Source: Vibrio amylolyticus (GTDB lineage Bacteria; Pseudomonadota; Gammaproteobacteria; Enterobacterales; Vibrionaceae). Taken from it: a stretch of 64,000 bases of DNA. Location: assembly GCF_023145695.1 (NCBI RefSeq), contig NZ_JAJHVV010000016.1, positions 1-64,000 on the forward strand, given 5' to 3'. Positions 46,901 to 55,045 of the stretch are shown one piece after another. Position 1 is the stretch's first letter. The number at the start of each line of letters is the position of its first letter. A model generated the notes under the pieces. It ran no database searches and was not told where the DNA came from. It saw only the letters and a list, made by a program, of their open reading frames with translations. The translations under genes and the position numbers were made by a program.

Positions 46901-47044
46901 CTGTTTGTACTGCCTGTTATCTACAGCTATTTGGCAGAGAAACACAAACCATTGCCTGTGTTTGTGGAAGATAAAGATCTTGAGAAGCTAGCACGTATTG
47001 ATGAAGCAAAAGCTGCTCAACGAGAAGTTTCTCACCCAAGCTAA
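43922..47044 (+). CDS. vexB: RND efflux pump (VexB-like)
   Basis: 1040 aa inner-membrane proton-driven multidrug exporter of the AcrB/HAE1 family. Twelve transmembrane helices frame two large periplasmic loops. The proton-relay Asp pair is in LVVDDAIVV (about 398-406) and the partner Lys in GLITKHGILI (about 910). Synteny with rep, tetR and cytochrome c5 points to VexB. The ribosome site GGAGAAATT precedes ATG. Confidence 0.93.
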   Translation: MRFTDVFIKRPVLAVSISFLIALLGMQAIFKMQVREYPEMTNTVVTVTTSYYGASADLIQGFITQPLEQAVAQADNIDYMTSQSVNGKSTITVTMKLNTDPNAALSDVLAKTNSVRSQLPKESEDPTVTMSTGSTTAVLYIGFTSDELASSQITDYLERVINPQLFTVSGVSKVDLYGGMKYALRVWLDPSKMAALNLTATDVMGVLNANNYQSATGQVTGEFVIYNGSADTQVSNVAELENLVVKGNEGNIIRLADIAKVSLEKSHDVYRASANGQEAVVAAINAAPSANPINIAADVLDLLPTLEKNLPSNIAMNVMYDSTIAINESINEVVKTILEAALIVLVVITLFLGSFRAVLIPIVTIPLSLIGVAMVMQVMGFSWNLMTLLAMVLAIGLVVDDAIVVLENVDRHLKLGESPFRAAIIGTREIAVPVIAMTLTLGAVYAPIAMMGGITGSLFKEFALTLAGAVFVSGIVALTLSPMMCSKMLKANEEPSKFEKTVHSVLDRMTNRYSRMLKSVMAHRPVVIGFSVIVFAVLPVLFSFIPSELAPSEDKGVIMLMGTAPSNANLDYMQNTMNDVNEILSAQPEVSFAQVFTGVPNANQAFGIASMVPWSEREESQANVAKRVGDLVKEVPGMAVTAFQMPELPGAGSGLPIQFVITTPNSFESLFTVASDVLSEVTANPMFVYSDLDLNFDSATMKINIDKDKAGAYGVTMQDIGITLSTMMADGYVNRIDLNGRSYEVIPQVERKFRLNPESMNNYYVRAADGNAVPLGSLINIDVIAEPRSLPHFNQLNSATVGAVPAPGTAMGDAVNWFEGIATDKLPSGYNHDYMGESRQYVTEGSALYATFGLALAIIFLVLAIQFESIKDPLVIMVSVPLAICGALIALAWGAASMNIYSQVGLITLVGLITKHGILICEVAKEEQLHNKKNRIDAVMEAAKVRLRPILMTTAAMIAGLIPLMYATGAGAAQRFSIGIVIVAGLAIGTLFTLFVLPVIYSYLAEKHKPLPVFVEDKDLEKLARIDEAKAAQREVSHPS

Positions 47045-47061
47045 TGCTTAGTCTGAATCAT

Positions 47062-47092
47062 AAATAGGTCACGGAAGTGGCCTATTTTTTTA
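47062..47092 (+). terminator. vexAB terminator
   Basis: AAATAGGTCAC-GGAA-GTGGCCTATTT stem with one mismatch, followed by T's, 18 bases after the pump stop. Confidence 0.85.
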
Positions 47093-47204
47093 TCTCGCGT
47101 TAATCACTTTCTAGTCGTGCGACTGAACATTTTTTCCACCAACTAGCGACTTTTCTATTCGGTTTAAATAGAATGGTGGCAAATTAATAGGAGTTTTTAA
47201 CCCA

Positions 47205-47456
47205 ATGTTTGATCCAAAAAAATTAGAGCAAATCGCTAAGCAGATTCACGATTCTATGCCAGCCCCTGTTAAAGACCTTGGTGCTGATGTTGACCAAAAA
47301 GTTCGCCAAGTCATCCAAGGCCAACTAAACAAACTAGACGTAGTGAGCCGCGAAGAGTTTGACGTACAGACTCAAGTGTTGCTTCGCACTCGTCAAAAGC
47401 TTACAGAAATGGAGCAAAAGCTTGCTCAACTTGAAGAGAAGCTAGCAGATAAGTAA
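47205..47456 (+). CDS. ubiK: Ubiquinone biosynthesis accessory factor UbiK
   Basis: 83 aa. MFDPKKLEQIAKQI opens the BMFP/YqiC family, and residues 50-83 are a coiled coil (EEFDVQTQVLLRTRQKL, then EMEQKLAQLEEKL). UbiK binds lipids and UbiJ in the aerobic ubiquinone metabolon. Its E. coli homologue YqiC has the same layout. Monocistronic with its own terminator. Confidence 0.92.
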   Translation: MFDPKKLEQIAKQIHDSMPAPVKDLGADVDQKVRQVIQGQLNKLDVVSREEFDVQTQVLLRTRQKLTEMEQKLAQLEEKLADK

Positions 47457-47483
47457 CCACTTACCCTACTCTTTAAAACCTAT

Positions 47484-47527
47484 TAAAAAAGGGCTTGGTC
47501 ATCACTGACCAAGCCCTTTATATTTTT
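47484..47527 (+). terminator. ubiK terminator
   Basis: AAGGGCTTGGTCA-TCAC-TGACCAAGCCCTT stem with T-rich tail. It is symmetrical enough to act in both directions. Confidence 0.88.
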
Positions 47528-47529
47528 TT

Positions 47530-47635
47530 ATCTAGAAGAACGTTTTGAAGCCATAGAGCTTAAGATCGAGGCGGAAAGACGGAGTTTGCGAGTAGCAAAT
47601 GAGTATTTCCAACAAAGAGCTTAGGCTCTAGAGCA
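47530..47635. repeat. Possible dispersed Vibrio repeat element
   Basis: A noncoding GC-richer block between ubiK and ilvC with small hairpins TTTGC/GCAAA (47585-47599) and AGAGC-TTAG-GCTCT (47616-47629), and TCTAGA near both ends. It looks like repeat elements I have seen between Vibrio genes, but I cannot confirm other copies; only one is in this window. Confidence 0.35.
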
Positions 47636-47641
47636 ATAAAA

Positions 47642-49126
47642 TTAGCCGCCTACTGCAATGTTCTTCATATCAGTCATGTACCCACGTAACTCTTCACCGA
47701 TGTATTCAACTGGGTGGTTACGGATAGCATCGTTCACAGCAATTAGCTTACCGTTGTCTACTTGGTTAGACGTCTCACCAAGACCACGACCGATAACGTC
47801 AGTTGCTACTGAAGGCATGAACTTCTCACGTAGAAGTGGTGTTGCTACGTTAGCAAATAGGTAGTTACCGTATTCAGCTGTATCTGAGATTACTACGTTC
47901 ATTTCGTATAGACGCTTACGAGCAACCGTGTTTGCGATTAGCGGTAGTTCGTGTAGTGATTCGTAGTATGCAGACTCATCGATGATGCCTGATGCTGTCA
48001 TTGCTTCGAATGCTAGCTCAACCCCTGCACGTACCATTGCAACCATTAGGATACCGTTATCAAAGTACTCTTGCTCAGAGATTTCTACATCAGACGCTGG
48101 GTAGTTTTCAAATGCCGTTTCGCCTGTCTCTTCACGCCAGCCAAATAGGTTCACATCATCGTTTGCCCAGTCAGCCATCATAGTGCGAGAGAATTCGCCT
48201 TGGATGATGTCATCCATGTGCTTGTTGTAAAGTGGACGCATTAGATCTTTAAGCTCTTCAGAAAGGTCGAATGCTTTTACTTTCGCTGGGTTTGATAGAC
48301 GATCCATCATGTGAGTGATGCCACCAAACTTCAGTGCTTCAGTAATGGTTTCCCAGCCGTACTGTAGAAGTTTACCTGCGTAGCCAGGTTCAATGCCGTC
48401 AGCAATCATTTTCTCGTAAGAAACGATAGAACCCGCTTGAAGCATGCCACAAAGAATTGTTTGCTCACCCATTAGGTCAGATTTAACTTCAGCAACGAAT
48501 GAAGACTCTAGACAACCAGCGCGGTGACCACCAGTACCTGCTGCCCAAGCTTTAGCGATATCCCAACCTTCACCTTTAGGGTCATTTTCTGGGTGAACTG
48601 CGATTAGTGTTGGAACACCAAAGCCACGTTTATATTCTTCACGCACTTCTGTACCTGGACACTTAGGCGCAACCATTACAACCGTTAGGTCTTTACGGAT
48701 TTGCATGCCTTCTTCAACTACGTTGAAGCCGTGCGAGTAACCTAATGCAGAGCCCTCTTTCATTAGAGGCATTACCGTTTCAACAACGTTTGTGTGTTGC
48801 TTGTCTGGTGTTAGGTTTACTACTAGATCAGCTTGAGGAATTAGATTCTCATAGCTATCAACAACGAAACCATTTTCTTTCGCGTTTTTAAACGATTGAC
48901 GCTGCTCGTCGATTGCTGCTTGGCGTAGTGCGTAAGAAACGTCTAGGCCAGAATCACGCATGTTTAGGCCTTGGTTTAGACCTTGAGCACCACAACCTAC
49001 AATAACCACTTTTTTACCTTTTAGGTAATCTGCTTCTGTAGCAAATTCACTGCGGTCCATAAAACGACAACGACCTAGTTGGTCAAGTTGCTCACGTAGA
49101 TTTAAAGTATTGAAATAGTTAGCCAT
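47642..49126 (-). CDS. ilvC: Ketol-acid reductoisomerase (class II)
   Basis: 494 aa, the long enterobacterial-type enzyme (E. coli 491). It converts acetolactate or acetohydroxybutyrate in valine and isoleucine synthesis. The NADPH site VVIVGCGAQGLNQGLNMRDSG (near 37-57, two parts) and duplicated C-terminal knotted domain are present. ATG at 49126 (MANYFNTLNLRE) has AAGGAG upstream; 16 codons of the longest frame precede it. It is divergent from ilvY, its activator. Confidence 0.97.
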   Translation of the reverse strand: MANYFNTLNLREQLDQLGRCRFMDRSEFATEADYLKGKKVVIVGCGAQGLNQGLNMRDSGLDVSYALRQAAIDEQRQSFKNAKENGFVVDSYENLIPQADLVVNLTPDKQHTNVVETVMPLMKEGSALGYSHGFNVVEEGMQIRKDLTVVMVAPKCPGTEVREEYKRGFGVPTLIAVHPENDPKGEGWDIAKAWAAGTGGHRAGCLESSFVAEVKSDLMGEQTILCGMLQAGSIVSYEKMIADGIEPGYAGKLLQYGWETITEALKFGGITHMMDRLSNPAKVKAFDLSEELKDLMRPLYNKHMDDIIQGEFSRTMMADWANDDVNLFGWREETGETAFENYPASDVEISEQEYFDNGILMVAMVRAGVELAFEAMTASGIIDESAYYESLHELPLIANTVARKRLYEMNVVISDTAEYGNYLFANVATPLLREKFMPSVATDVIGRGLGETSNQVDNGKLIAVNDAIRNHPVEYIGEELRGYMTDMKNIAVGG

Positions 49127-49236
49127 GTTGGGCGCTCCTTGTTGATTCTTCCGTAATGGTCGGTGCGTTATCACCGAATGAGTTCATACTAAAGCAGACA
49201 TTTAATTGCCGAAAGTGATATATTCACAATTAGTAA

Positions 49237-49251
49237 TTGCAATTAATGCAA
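49237..49251. promoter_or_regulatory. Candidate IlvY operator
   Basis: Inverted repeat TTGCA-ATTAA-TGCAA in the ilvC-ilvY divergent region, 28 bases before the ilvY ATG. It has the T-N11-A shape of LysR-family sites and lies where IlvY operators occur. Confidence 0.65.
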
Positions 49252-49279
49252 CACAATATCTTTTCAAGATGACCTATTT

Positions 49280-50170
49280 ATGAATATTAAACACTTACAG
49301 ATGTTCATTCATTTGTGTGATAGTAAAAACTTCAGCAGAACCGCCTCCGCGATGCACATTAGTCCATCGGCATTAAGCCGACAGATACAAAAACTTGAAG
49401 AAGAAACCAACCAAACTTTGTTCTTACGCGATAACCGCAGTGTTGAGCTAACACCCGCCGGTAAGCAGCTTCTGCCTGTGGCCTTGAAGATTCAAACCGA
49501 GTGGCAACAATACAATGCGCAAACTAAAGGTCATGAATTAGAACTGAAAGGCGAGATAAGACTCTTTTGTTCCGTTACTGCAAGTTATAGCCATTTACCT
49601 GAATTGCTTTCTGAATTTCGACTTCAACATCCCTTTATTGAATATAAACTTTCAACGGGCGACCCAGCTCAAGCGATTGACATCATCCTAAATGACAAAG
49701 CAGATATCGCGATTTCTGCCAAACCTGATCAACTGCCTGCTCGTATTGAGTTTGAAACCATCAGTGAAATTCCGCTCTCCGTGATTGCACCTTCTGGTGT
49801 CAGCAGTTTTGCTGAGCAATTACAAAGCGATAAGCCTGATTGGTCGAGTATCCCATTTATCGTTTCAGAAGCAGGAACCGCTCGCGATAGAGCTAATGCG
49901 TGGTTTAAGAGCATGCGGATTAAACCCAATATTTATGCGCAAGTCTCGGGGCATGAGGCCATTGTTAGTATGGTTGCACTCGGTTGTGGTGTCGGGATTG
50001 CGCCTGATGTGGTGATCAATAACAGCCCTGTAAGAGAGAAGATTCAGCGCCTTAAAGTTAAACCGATCAAGCCGTTTGAACTGGGCGTGTGTTGCAAACG
50101 CTCACAACTTGATAACCCGCTAGTGAAAGCGCTATGGGATGTTGCTGCACGTAAGTACATTACCCCCTAG
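49280..50170 (+). CDS. ilvY: LysR-family activator IlvY
   Basis: 296 aa (E. coli 297). The N-terminal winged helix (MNIKHLQMFIHLCDSKNFSR, SALSRQIQKLEEE) and C-terminal inducer domain are typical. IlvY activates ilvC with acetolactate-type inducers. The divergent position to ilvC supports the assignment. Confidence 0.93.
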   Translation: MNIKHLQMFIHLCDSKNFSRTASAMHISPSALSRQIQKLEEETNQTLFLRDNRSVELTPAGKQLLPVALKIQTEWQQYNAQTKGHELELKGEIRLFCSVTASYSHLPELLSEFRLQHPFIEYKLSTGDPAQAIDIILNDKADIAISAKPDQLPARIEFETISEIPLSVIAPSGVSSFAEQLQSDKPDWSSIPFIVSEAGTARDRANAWFKSMRIKPNIYAQVSGHEAIVSMVALGCGVGIAPDVVINNSPVREKIQRLKVKPIKPFELGVCCKRSQLDNPLVKALWDVAARKYITP

Positions 50171-50189
50171 CCTATTAATTCCTTCAGGC

Positions 50190-50218
50190 ACAAAAAAGCC
50201 ACGCATTAACGTGGCTCT
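50190..50218 (-). terminator. hemN terminator
   Basis: Minus-strand AGCCACG-TTAATG-CGTGGCT stem followed by TTTTTT; ilvY also ends into it. Confidence 0.85.
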
Positions 50219-50255
50219 ATTTATCTTAGACGAATCAAGCTAGGTATTAACCAGA

Positions 50256-51644
50256 CTAGATAACGCGAGAGAATTGCTGCTGGCGCGCTCTGTCGCGTAG
50301 GTATTTATCAAAACACATACAAATATTACGAATCAACAATCGACCACGTAGCGTTACTCGGATCTCTTTGTCATCTACTTCGACTAATTCATCATCAATA
50401 AAGGTTTGCAGTAACTCTAAATCTTCTTTGAAGTATTGGTTAAACGTCACTTTAAACTCAGACTCAATCATGGTCTTATCCAGTTTAAAGTTACAGATTA
50501 GCTGCTTAATCACTTCACGTCGCAGTAAGTCATCACTATCTAGAGCAACCCCTTTCCATAACGCATGACGCAGCTCATCCACCTGAGCGTAGTATTTTTT
50601 CAGCTCTTTTTGGTTTTGCGCATAGGCGTCACCAATCATGGATATCGCTGAGACACCGAATCCAACTAAGTCTGCTTCACCTTGTGTGGTGTAGCCTTGG
50701 AAATTACGATGCAACACCCCTTCTCGCTGAGCAACGGCTAACTCATCATCAGGCTGTGCAAAGTGATCCATACCAATAAATTGATAACCCGCTCCAGTCA
50801 GCGTCGCGATACTCTCTTGTAGAATACCCATTCTTTCACTAGCAATCGGTAGATCGTCTTCTTTAATCTTACGTTGTGCGGCAAACAGCTGTGGCATGTG
50901 TGCGTAATTAAACACAGACAAACGTCCAGGCTGCATATCTAATACTTGCGCTAATGTTTTTGCAAACGACTCTTTGGTCTGCTTTGGCAAGCCGTAGATT
51001 AAATCGAGATTCGTCGAACGGAAACCAAGCTCTTTAGCGCGTTCTACCATGGCAATGATGAAATCCTCATCTTGCTCGCGGTTAACCAGTTTTTGAACTT
51101 CTTTATTAAAGTCCTGCACGCCAATACTTAATCGGTTAAACCCTTCGCCACGAAGGTGATCAAGCATATTGAGCTCAATTTCACGCGGGTCAACTTCAAT
51201 GCTGATCTCAGCGTCGCCGACAAAATTAAACTCACTGCGTAAGATGGTCATCAAACGACTGATTTGAGCTTTAGATAGAAATGTCGGTGTACCACCACCA
51301 AAATGCAACTGCGTGACTTTACGCCCTTGCAGTAGGGAGGCACGTTGACGTATCTCATGCTCGATGACATCAAGATATTCATCCGCTTTGTGAGAGTGGC
51401 GAGTGATAACCTTGTTACAGCCACAGTAGTAGCAAAGCTTATGGCAAAACGGAATATGTATATATAAAGAGAGTGGACGCTCAGGGTATTGAGCACACGC
51501 CATGTCGTAGTCAGCTACAGTGAAGGCCTCGTGGAACTCCAACGCAGTTGGGTATGAGGTGTAACGAGGTCCTGAATAGTTGTATTTATCCAGAATAGCT
51601 TGATCCCAGACAATTTGTTGTCCGGATACGACTTGCTGTGACAT
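50256..51644 (-). CDS. hemN: Oxygen-independent coproporphyrinogen III dehydrogenase HemN
   Basis: 462 aa radical-SAM enzyme of heme biosynthesis (E. coli 457). The iron-sulfur motif is C67, C71, C74 (with C76) in HIPFCHKLCYYCGC, after YTSYPTA (28-34). GGGTP and ESDxxR-like motifs (HFGGGTPTF near 116-124) bind SAM. The HemW signature is absent, favouring true HemN. It has hemB in the same window. A 13-bp tandem repeat lies upstream in its leader. Confidence 0.95.
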   Translation of the reverse strand: MSQQVVSGQQIVWDQAILDKYNYSGPRYTSYPTALEFHEAFTVADYDMACAQYPERPLSLYIHIPFCHKLCYYCGCNKVITRHSHKADEYLDVIEHEIRQRASLLQGRKVTQLHFGGGTPTFLSKAQISRLMTILRSEFNFVGDAEISIEVDPREIELNMLDHLRGEGFNRLSIGVQDFNKEVQKLVNREQDEDFIIAMVERAKELGFRSTNLDLIYGLPKQTKESFAKTLAQVLDMQPGRLSVFNYAHMPQLFAAQRKIKEDDLPIASERMGILQESIATLTGAGYQFIGMDHFAQPDDELAVAQREGVLHRNFQGYTTQGEADLVGFGVSAISMIGDAYAQNQKELKKYYAQVDELRHALWKGVALDSDDLLRREVIKQLICNFKLDKTMIESEFKVTFNQYFKEDLELLQTFIDDELVEVDDKEIRVTLRGRLLIRNICMCFDKYLRDRARQQQFSRVI

Positions 51645-51683
51645 GGGATTATTTCCGTTTCTAACTGTAATCGGCGTAGAGTC

Positions 51684-51709
51684 TATTTTGACTGGCTATT
51701 TTGACTGGC
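51684..51709. repeat. 13-bp tandem repeat upstream of hemN
   Basis: ATTTTGACTGGCT twice in tandem, followed by a partial third copy, about 40-65 bases before the hemN ATG and so within its likely promoter. Confidence 0.9.
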
Positions 51710-51843
51710 TATTTTGCCACATGACCATGCTTTGCGTAGGTAAGCGAAACACATTTTCGTAAGAAAATTTCATAACTGCTAGCTCGATCACTCACTCTGG
51801 TGAATAAGTGACCAAATTTATTGAGCAGCAATATTAGGTTCGA

Positions 51844-52335
51844 TTAGATAACCTGAACATTAATTTGATTGTTTAGCGGTGCAATGTTTTTTTGCAACGC
51901 TTTAAGCTCTTCAACAATCGCGTCGGCTAGTTCCACTTCAGCTTTATGACGAGCTAAGTTTTGCTTCATTTTTTCTTGCTTCTCTAACGCTTGGCGATCA
52001 TCACCACGCGCCATATCTTTAACGACATGAAAAAGCTCTGAGAGGGCTGGATATTGCTGATCCATATCAATGCGGCTTTCACCCTGAACATAATCCATAA
52101 TGTTATACACTCGGATACTAATTTCAGAGAGATCGCATTGACCTTGGATACCCGCTAAACAGAGCGTATTCACATTCTCAAAAATATTCGCATTACGTTT
52201 ATCGATCGCTAGCTTTTGCTGTTGTTGCTGCAATTCCTTTTGCTTCTTAACTTGGAGCAGAAGGTAACCTGCATAGCATGCTAGCCCTGCGATAATAATC
52301 ACACCTATCGTGGCTAATAAGGTTACATTCATCAT
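51844..52335 (-). CDS. DUF2489 membrane-anchored protein
   Basis: 163 aa. One N-terminal hydrophobic helix (about 5-27) is followed by a Gln/Lys-rich coiled segment and a helical DUF2489 domain (NVNTLCLAGIQGQCDLSEISI near 55-75). Function unknown. The start is three bases after the yihI stop, so it is in one operon with yihI and the methyltransferase. Confidence 0.85.
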   Translation of the reverse strand: MMNVTLLATIGVIIIAGLACYAGYLLLQVKKQKELQQQQQKLAIDKRNANIFENVNTLCLAGIQGQCDLSEISIRVYNIMDYVQGESRIDMDQQYPALSELFHVVKDMARGDDRQALEKQEKMKQNLARHKAEVELADAIVEELKALQKNIAPLNNQINVQVI

Positions 52336-52338
52336 TGA

Positions 52339-52908
52339 TTACTCTTTGAAATCACTAAGATCGAGATCTTCAAACTGAGATAATAGCTCTTCATCGCTAG
52401 ACGATTTTTTGCTCGTCTTCACCGATTTAGGCTCAGGCATCATCTCTTCTTCAAACTCGTCTTCTTCATCTTCAACATAAAGACCAAGCTGCTTCATTAA
52501 GACTTCGATACGATCAAGTTTTTCATCAACAACTTTCTGTAAGCCTGCACCTAAATTCTCACCATTTTCTAGGCGATCAAGTAGTACATTCAGCTGCGTA
52601 TCCGTCTCAAGCATTTCCAGTTCTTTCTCTGCAGAAAGTTTACGCTCTTGCTTATTCGGTTTTTTCTTCTCTTCAACAACAAGAGCGATTTTCTTTTTGC
52701 TGCCTAAGCGAGGATCGCGCTGTTGTTTCGCTTGACGAACCTTCACCTCTTCAACTTCTGAATTACGGTTACCGGTTTTTAGGCCTTTACGATTCTTTTT
52801 ACGTTTACGTAAGCGACCTTCAACATCAGATTCACTACGATTACGAGTAACGTTTTGCTCTGGAGCGCCTAACGCTCCTGGCTTTCTAGATTTCTTACTA
52901 CGACTCAT
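52339..52908 (-). CDS. yihI: Der GTPase-activating protein YihI
   Basis: 189 aa. Residues 1-75 are very basic (SRSKKSRKPGALG, RLRKRKKNRKG), the C-terminal half is acidic, and LEMLETDTQLNVLLDRLENGE near 94-114 is the conserved core. YihI stimulates the GTPase Der in ribosome assembly. Its ATG overlaps the methyltransferase stop by one base. In E. coli, yihI also lies beside csrC, as here. Confidence 0.93.
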   Translation of the reverse strand: MSRSKKSRKPGALGAPEQNVTRNRSESDVEGRLRKRKKNRKGLKTGNRNSEVEEVKVRQAKQQRDPRLGSKKKIALVVEEKKKPNKQERKLSAEKELEMLETDTQLNVLLDRLENGENLGAGLQKVVDEKLDRIEVLMKQLGLYVEDEEDEFEEEMMPEPKSVKTSKKSSSDEELLSQFEDLDLSDFKE

Positions 52909-53546
52909 TACTGGGTCTTCCTCAGTAAAATTACATCATTTCCAACAAATTCAAGTTCGAGCTTATCTCGCTCAGCCAAATACTCAAAGGTCTTGCGGCT
53001 AAAGAAGATGACATGGGTCAGATCGTTCTTATAGTGCCAATTTTTAAACGCTTCAAGATCAATAACCATCTTGGTCATAAGACCAATCCAGCCACCCGGC
53101 TTAACTAAATTTAACCATTGCTGCCACACCAAGTCAGGCTGATAAACATGCTCAATGACTTCTGTAGCTGTTATAAAATCATAAACCTTCGCTAGCACCG
53201 ATTTATCAGGGTGATAGTAAAGGTCGTACAATTCGATACTGTGTCCTTGTTCTTGCAACATTACGGATAATGTTGGGCCAGGGCCACAGCCAAAATCTAA
53301 CCCATGAGCGTTAGATGAAATTTTTTCCATCATTGGTTCGGCAATTCGCGATAGAAACCGACGATACCCCTCATCACTAGGATCGTTCTCATGGAGATCA
53401 TAGTGAGCTTTTTCTGCTTTTGCATCTAAGCGTTGAGTCGGGTCAACAAACACCAAATGACATTCTCGACATTGTAAATAAGCTCGACGCTTATCCTCAA
53501 AGTAATGCTGAGTGTCTTGATTGTGGCATAAAGGGCAGTTGTGCAT
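52908..53546 (-). CDS. Class I SAM methyltransferase with N-terminal zinc ribbon
   Basis: 212 aa. The N-terminus has two CXXC pairs (CPLCHN at 4-7 and CRECH at 26-29), probably binding zinc. The SAM-binding motif I LDFGCGPGP is near 84-92 and motif II/III ITATEVIEHV near 130-139. The fold is Methyltransf_23 type; the substrate is unknown. It opens the operon with yihI and DUF2489, downstream of csrC. Confidence 0.87.
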   Translation of the reverse strand: MHNCPLCHNQDTQHYFEDKRRAYLQCRECHLVFVDPTQRLDAKAEKAHYDLHENDPSDEGYRRFLSRIAEPMMEKISSNAHGLDFGCGPGPTLSVMLQEQGHSIELYDLYYHPDKSVLAKVYDFITATEVIEHVYQPDLVWQQWLNLVKPGGWIGLMTKMVIDLEAFKNWHYKNDLTHVIFFSRKTFEYLAERDKLELEFVGNDVILLRKTQ

Positions 53547-53652
53547 GCTTTCATCCTAAAACAGGGATGCGAAACATACCAGAAAGTGAGATCAGAGTGG
53601 AGTTAAATTGTGCAATTAAACAGCGAAATGAAAAAATAACTGTTATTTAAAT

Positions 53653-53684
53653 GATAAAAAAGCGATAGGTTTCCCTATCGCTTT
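53653..53684 (-). terminator. csrC terminator
   Basis: Minus-strand AAAGCGATAGG-GAAA-CCTATCGCTTTTTT stem with a T run. Confidence 0.9.
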
Positions 53685-54012
53685 CAAAGTGCCAGTTATT
53701 GGCAAATTTGTACGCACTCAAACGGTGCTCAACTATCCTGTTGTTATTGATGCTTTCCCTGCAAAAAATTTTGTTCTTCATCATCCTGATGAATTTTAAT
53801 AATCCTTTCGACTTCCTGTATCTGGGCTATCCATTAGCCTGATCCATTTCAGTGTCTCTCCTTGAGACGAGTCGATCATCCTTATCCAGCGAGCTCCTAG
53901 CCCGCTACTATCCTTCGTCCAACCTTCAGGTATTCCTTACCTGCATCCTTGGAGACTTTCCTAGTCTAAATGTCCAAATCAGCGCCTTGCCGATGCGGTT
54001 AATCTACCCTGA
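53655..54012 (-). ncRNA. csrC: CsrC-type CsrA-titrating small RNA
   Basis: On the minus strand the region has 11 AGGA motifs and additional GGA motifs over about 360 nt (for example CAAGGATGC, TAAGGAATAC, GAAGGATAG, TAAGGATGAT, CAGGATGATG), an intrinsic terminator, and no usable reading frame. It lies between yihI and engB, the position of csrC in E. coli, which supports identity independently of the motif count. The 5' end is estimated. A GacA-type half-box is about 120 bases further upstream, the same spacing as at csrB. Confidence 0.9.
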
Positions 54013-54130
54013 TTAACGATATAAACAACACTGCCAATTCAAACTTTTTAGCCACAAATCAAAACAAACCAGCAACATAAATAAAATCAACACCTTATAA
54101 AAACACAGCATCCTAACTCTATAAAAACCA

Positions 54131-54146
54131 TGGTCGATCTCTTACA
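54131..54146. promoter_or_regulatory. GacA/VarA-type box upstream of csrC
   Basis: Minus-strand TGTAAGAGATCGACCA: one half of the GacA palindrome is perfect and the other is degenerate. Spacing to csrC mirrors the csrB box. Confidence 0.65.
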
Positions 54147-54207
54147 TACTCCGCAGAATATGTATATCTCAATCATCAAGCGTTCATGAAGCGTATAGTG
54201 ATATAGA

Positions 54208-54242
54208 TACAAAAAAGCCCTAGCATAAGGCTAAGGCTTCTT
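54208..54242 (-). terminator. Cytochrome c4 terminator
   Basis: Minus-strand AAGCCTTAGCC-TTAT-GCTAGGGCTTTTTT, about 40 bases after the cytochrome stop. Confidence 0.85.
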
Positions 54243-54279
54243 GTTACATCAACAGTAGGGTGCTCGAACAAAGGCTCTG

Positions 54280-54897
54280 TTAGTGAAGCCCACCCACATA
54301 TTGAGATAACACTTCGATATCATTGTCAGTCAGCTTTTTAGCGATATCACGCATCATCTCATTCATGTCATTATTACGAGTCCCATCGCGGAACTTCAGT
54401 AACTGAGACTTGGTGTACTCTGCATGCTGGCCAGAAATCTTAGGGAACCCAGACAATTCCGTGCCATTACCACGCGGTCCATGACAAGCGATACACGCTG
54501 TAATACCACGGTCGATATCACCTGCGGTATAAAGGACTTTACCCTCTTCAACGACATCTTCAGGCGTTGTATTGGCAGCAATAGGTAGTGAAGAATAATA
54601 CGCTGCTAAATCAGCGATATCCTGATCACTTAATGCCATCGCCATACCACTCATCACAGGGTCCATACGACCTTGCTTACCACCACTTGTCATGCCTAAA
54701 CGTAGATCTTTTAACTGCTTTTCAAGATACTTCGCGTGTTGACCAGCGATTGTCGGATACATGCCAAGTTGGCTATTTCCATCAGCGCCATGACAGGCAC
54801 CACATGTTATTGATTTTGTTTTACCAGCTTCTATGCTGCCTTGAGCCCAAACAGTGCAGCTGGCTAAAAGACTCAAGATAAGCGCTAATTTCTTCAT
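54280..54897 (-). CDS. Diheme cytochrome c4
   Basis: 205 aa periplasmic electron carrier. A signal peptide ends at WAQG (about residue 19). The heme sites are CGACH (32-36) and CIACH (135-139), with the axial methionines in RMDPVMSGMA and MNEMMRDIA. The two halves repeat (GMYPTIAGQHAKYL against GFPKISGQHAEYT). It is monocistronic and divergent from engB. Confidence 0.95.
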   Translation of the reverse strand: MKKLALILSLLASCTVWAQGSIEAGKTKSITCGACHGADGNSQLGMYPTIAGQHAKYLEKQLKDLRLGMTSGGKQGRMDPVMSGMAMALSDQDIADLAAYYSSLPIAANTTPEDVVEEGKVLYTAGDIDRGITACIACHGPRGNGTELSGFPKISGQHAEYTKSQLLKFRDGTRNNDMNEMMRDIAKKLTDNDIEVLSQYVGGLH

Positions 54898-55045
54898 GAC
54901 ATTCCATTATAATTATAAAGCTTCCAGTACCACTCTGTGTTGCCACTCATGGTATAATAGGCGATCATATGCCGAGCACGGTTATTTTACACAATTTCAC
55001 AAAAAAGTAATCAGTCGACTACACAAAGTCGAGATGGAGTTAACA

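Noticed and set aside
39967..47044. rep-tetR-RND region considered as a mobile resistance island.
   Set aside because: No integrase, transposase or repeats occur, and the order matches the chromosomal vexRAB locus of V. cholerae.
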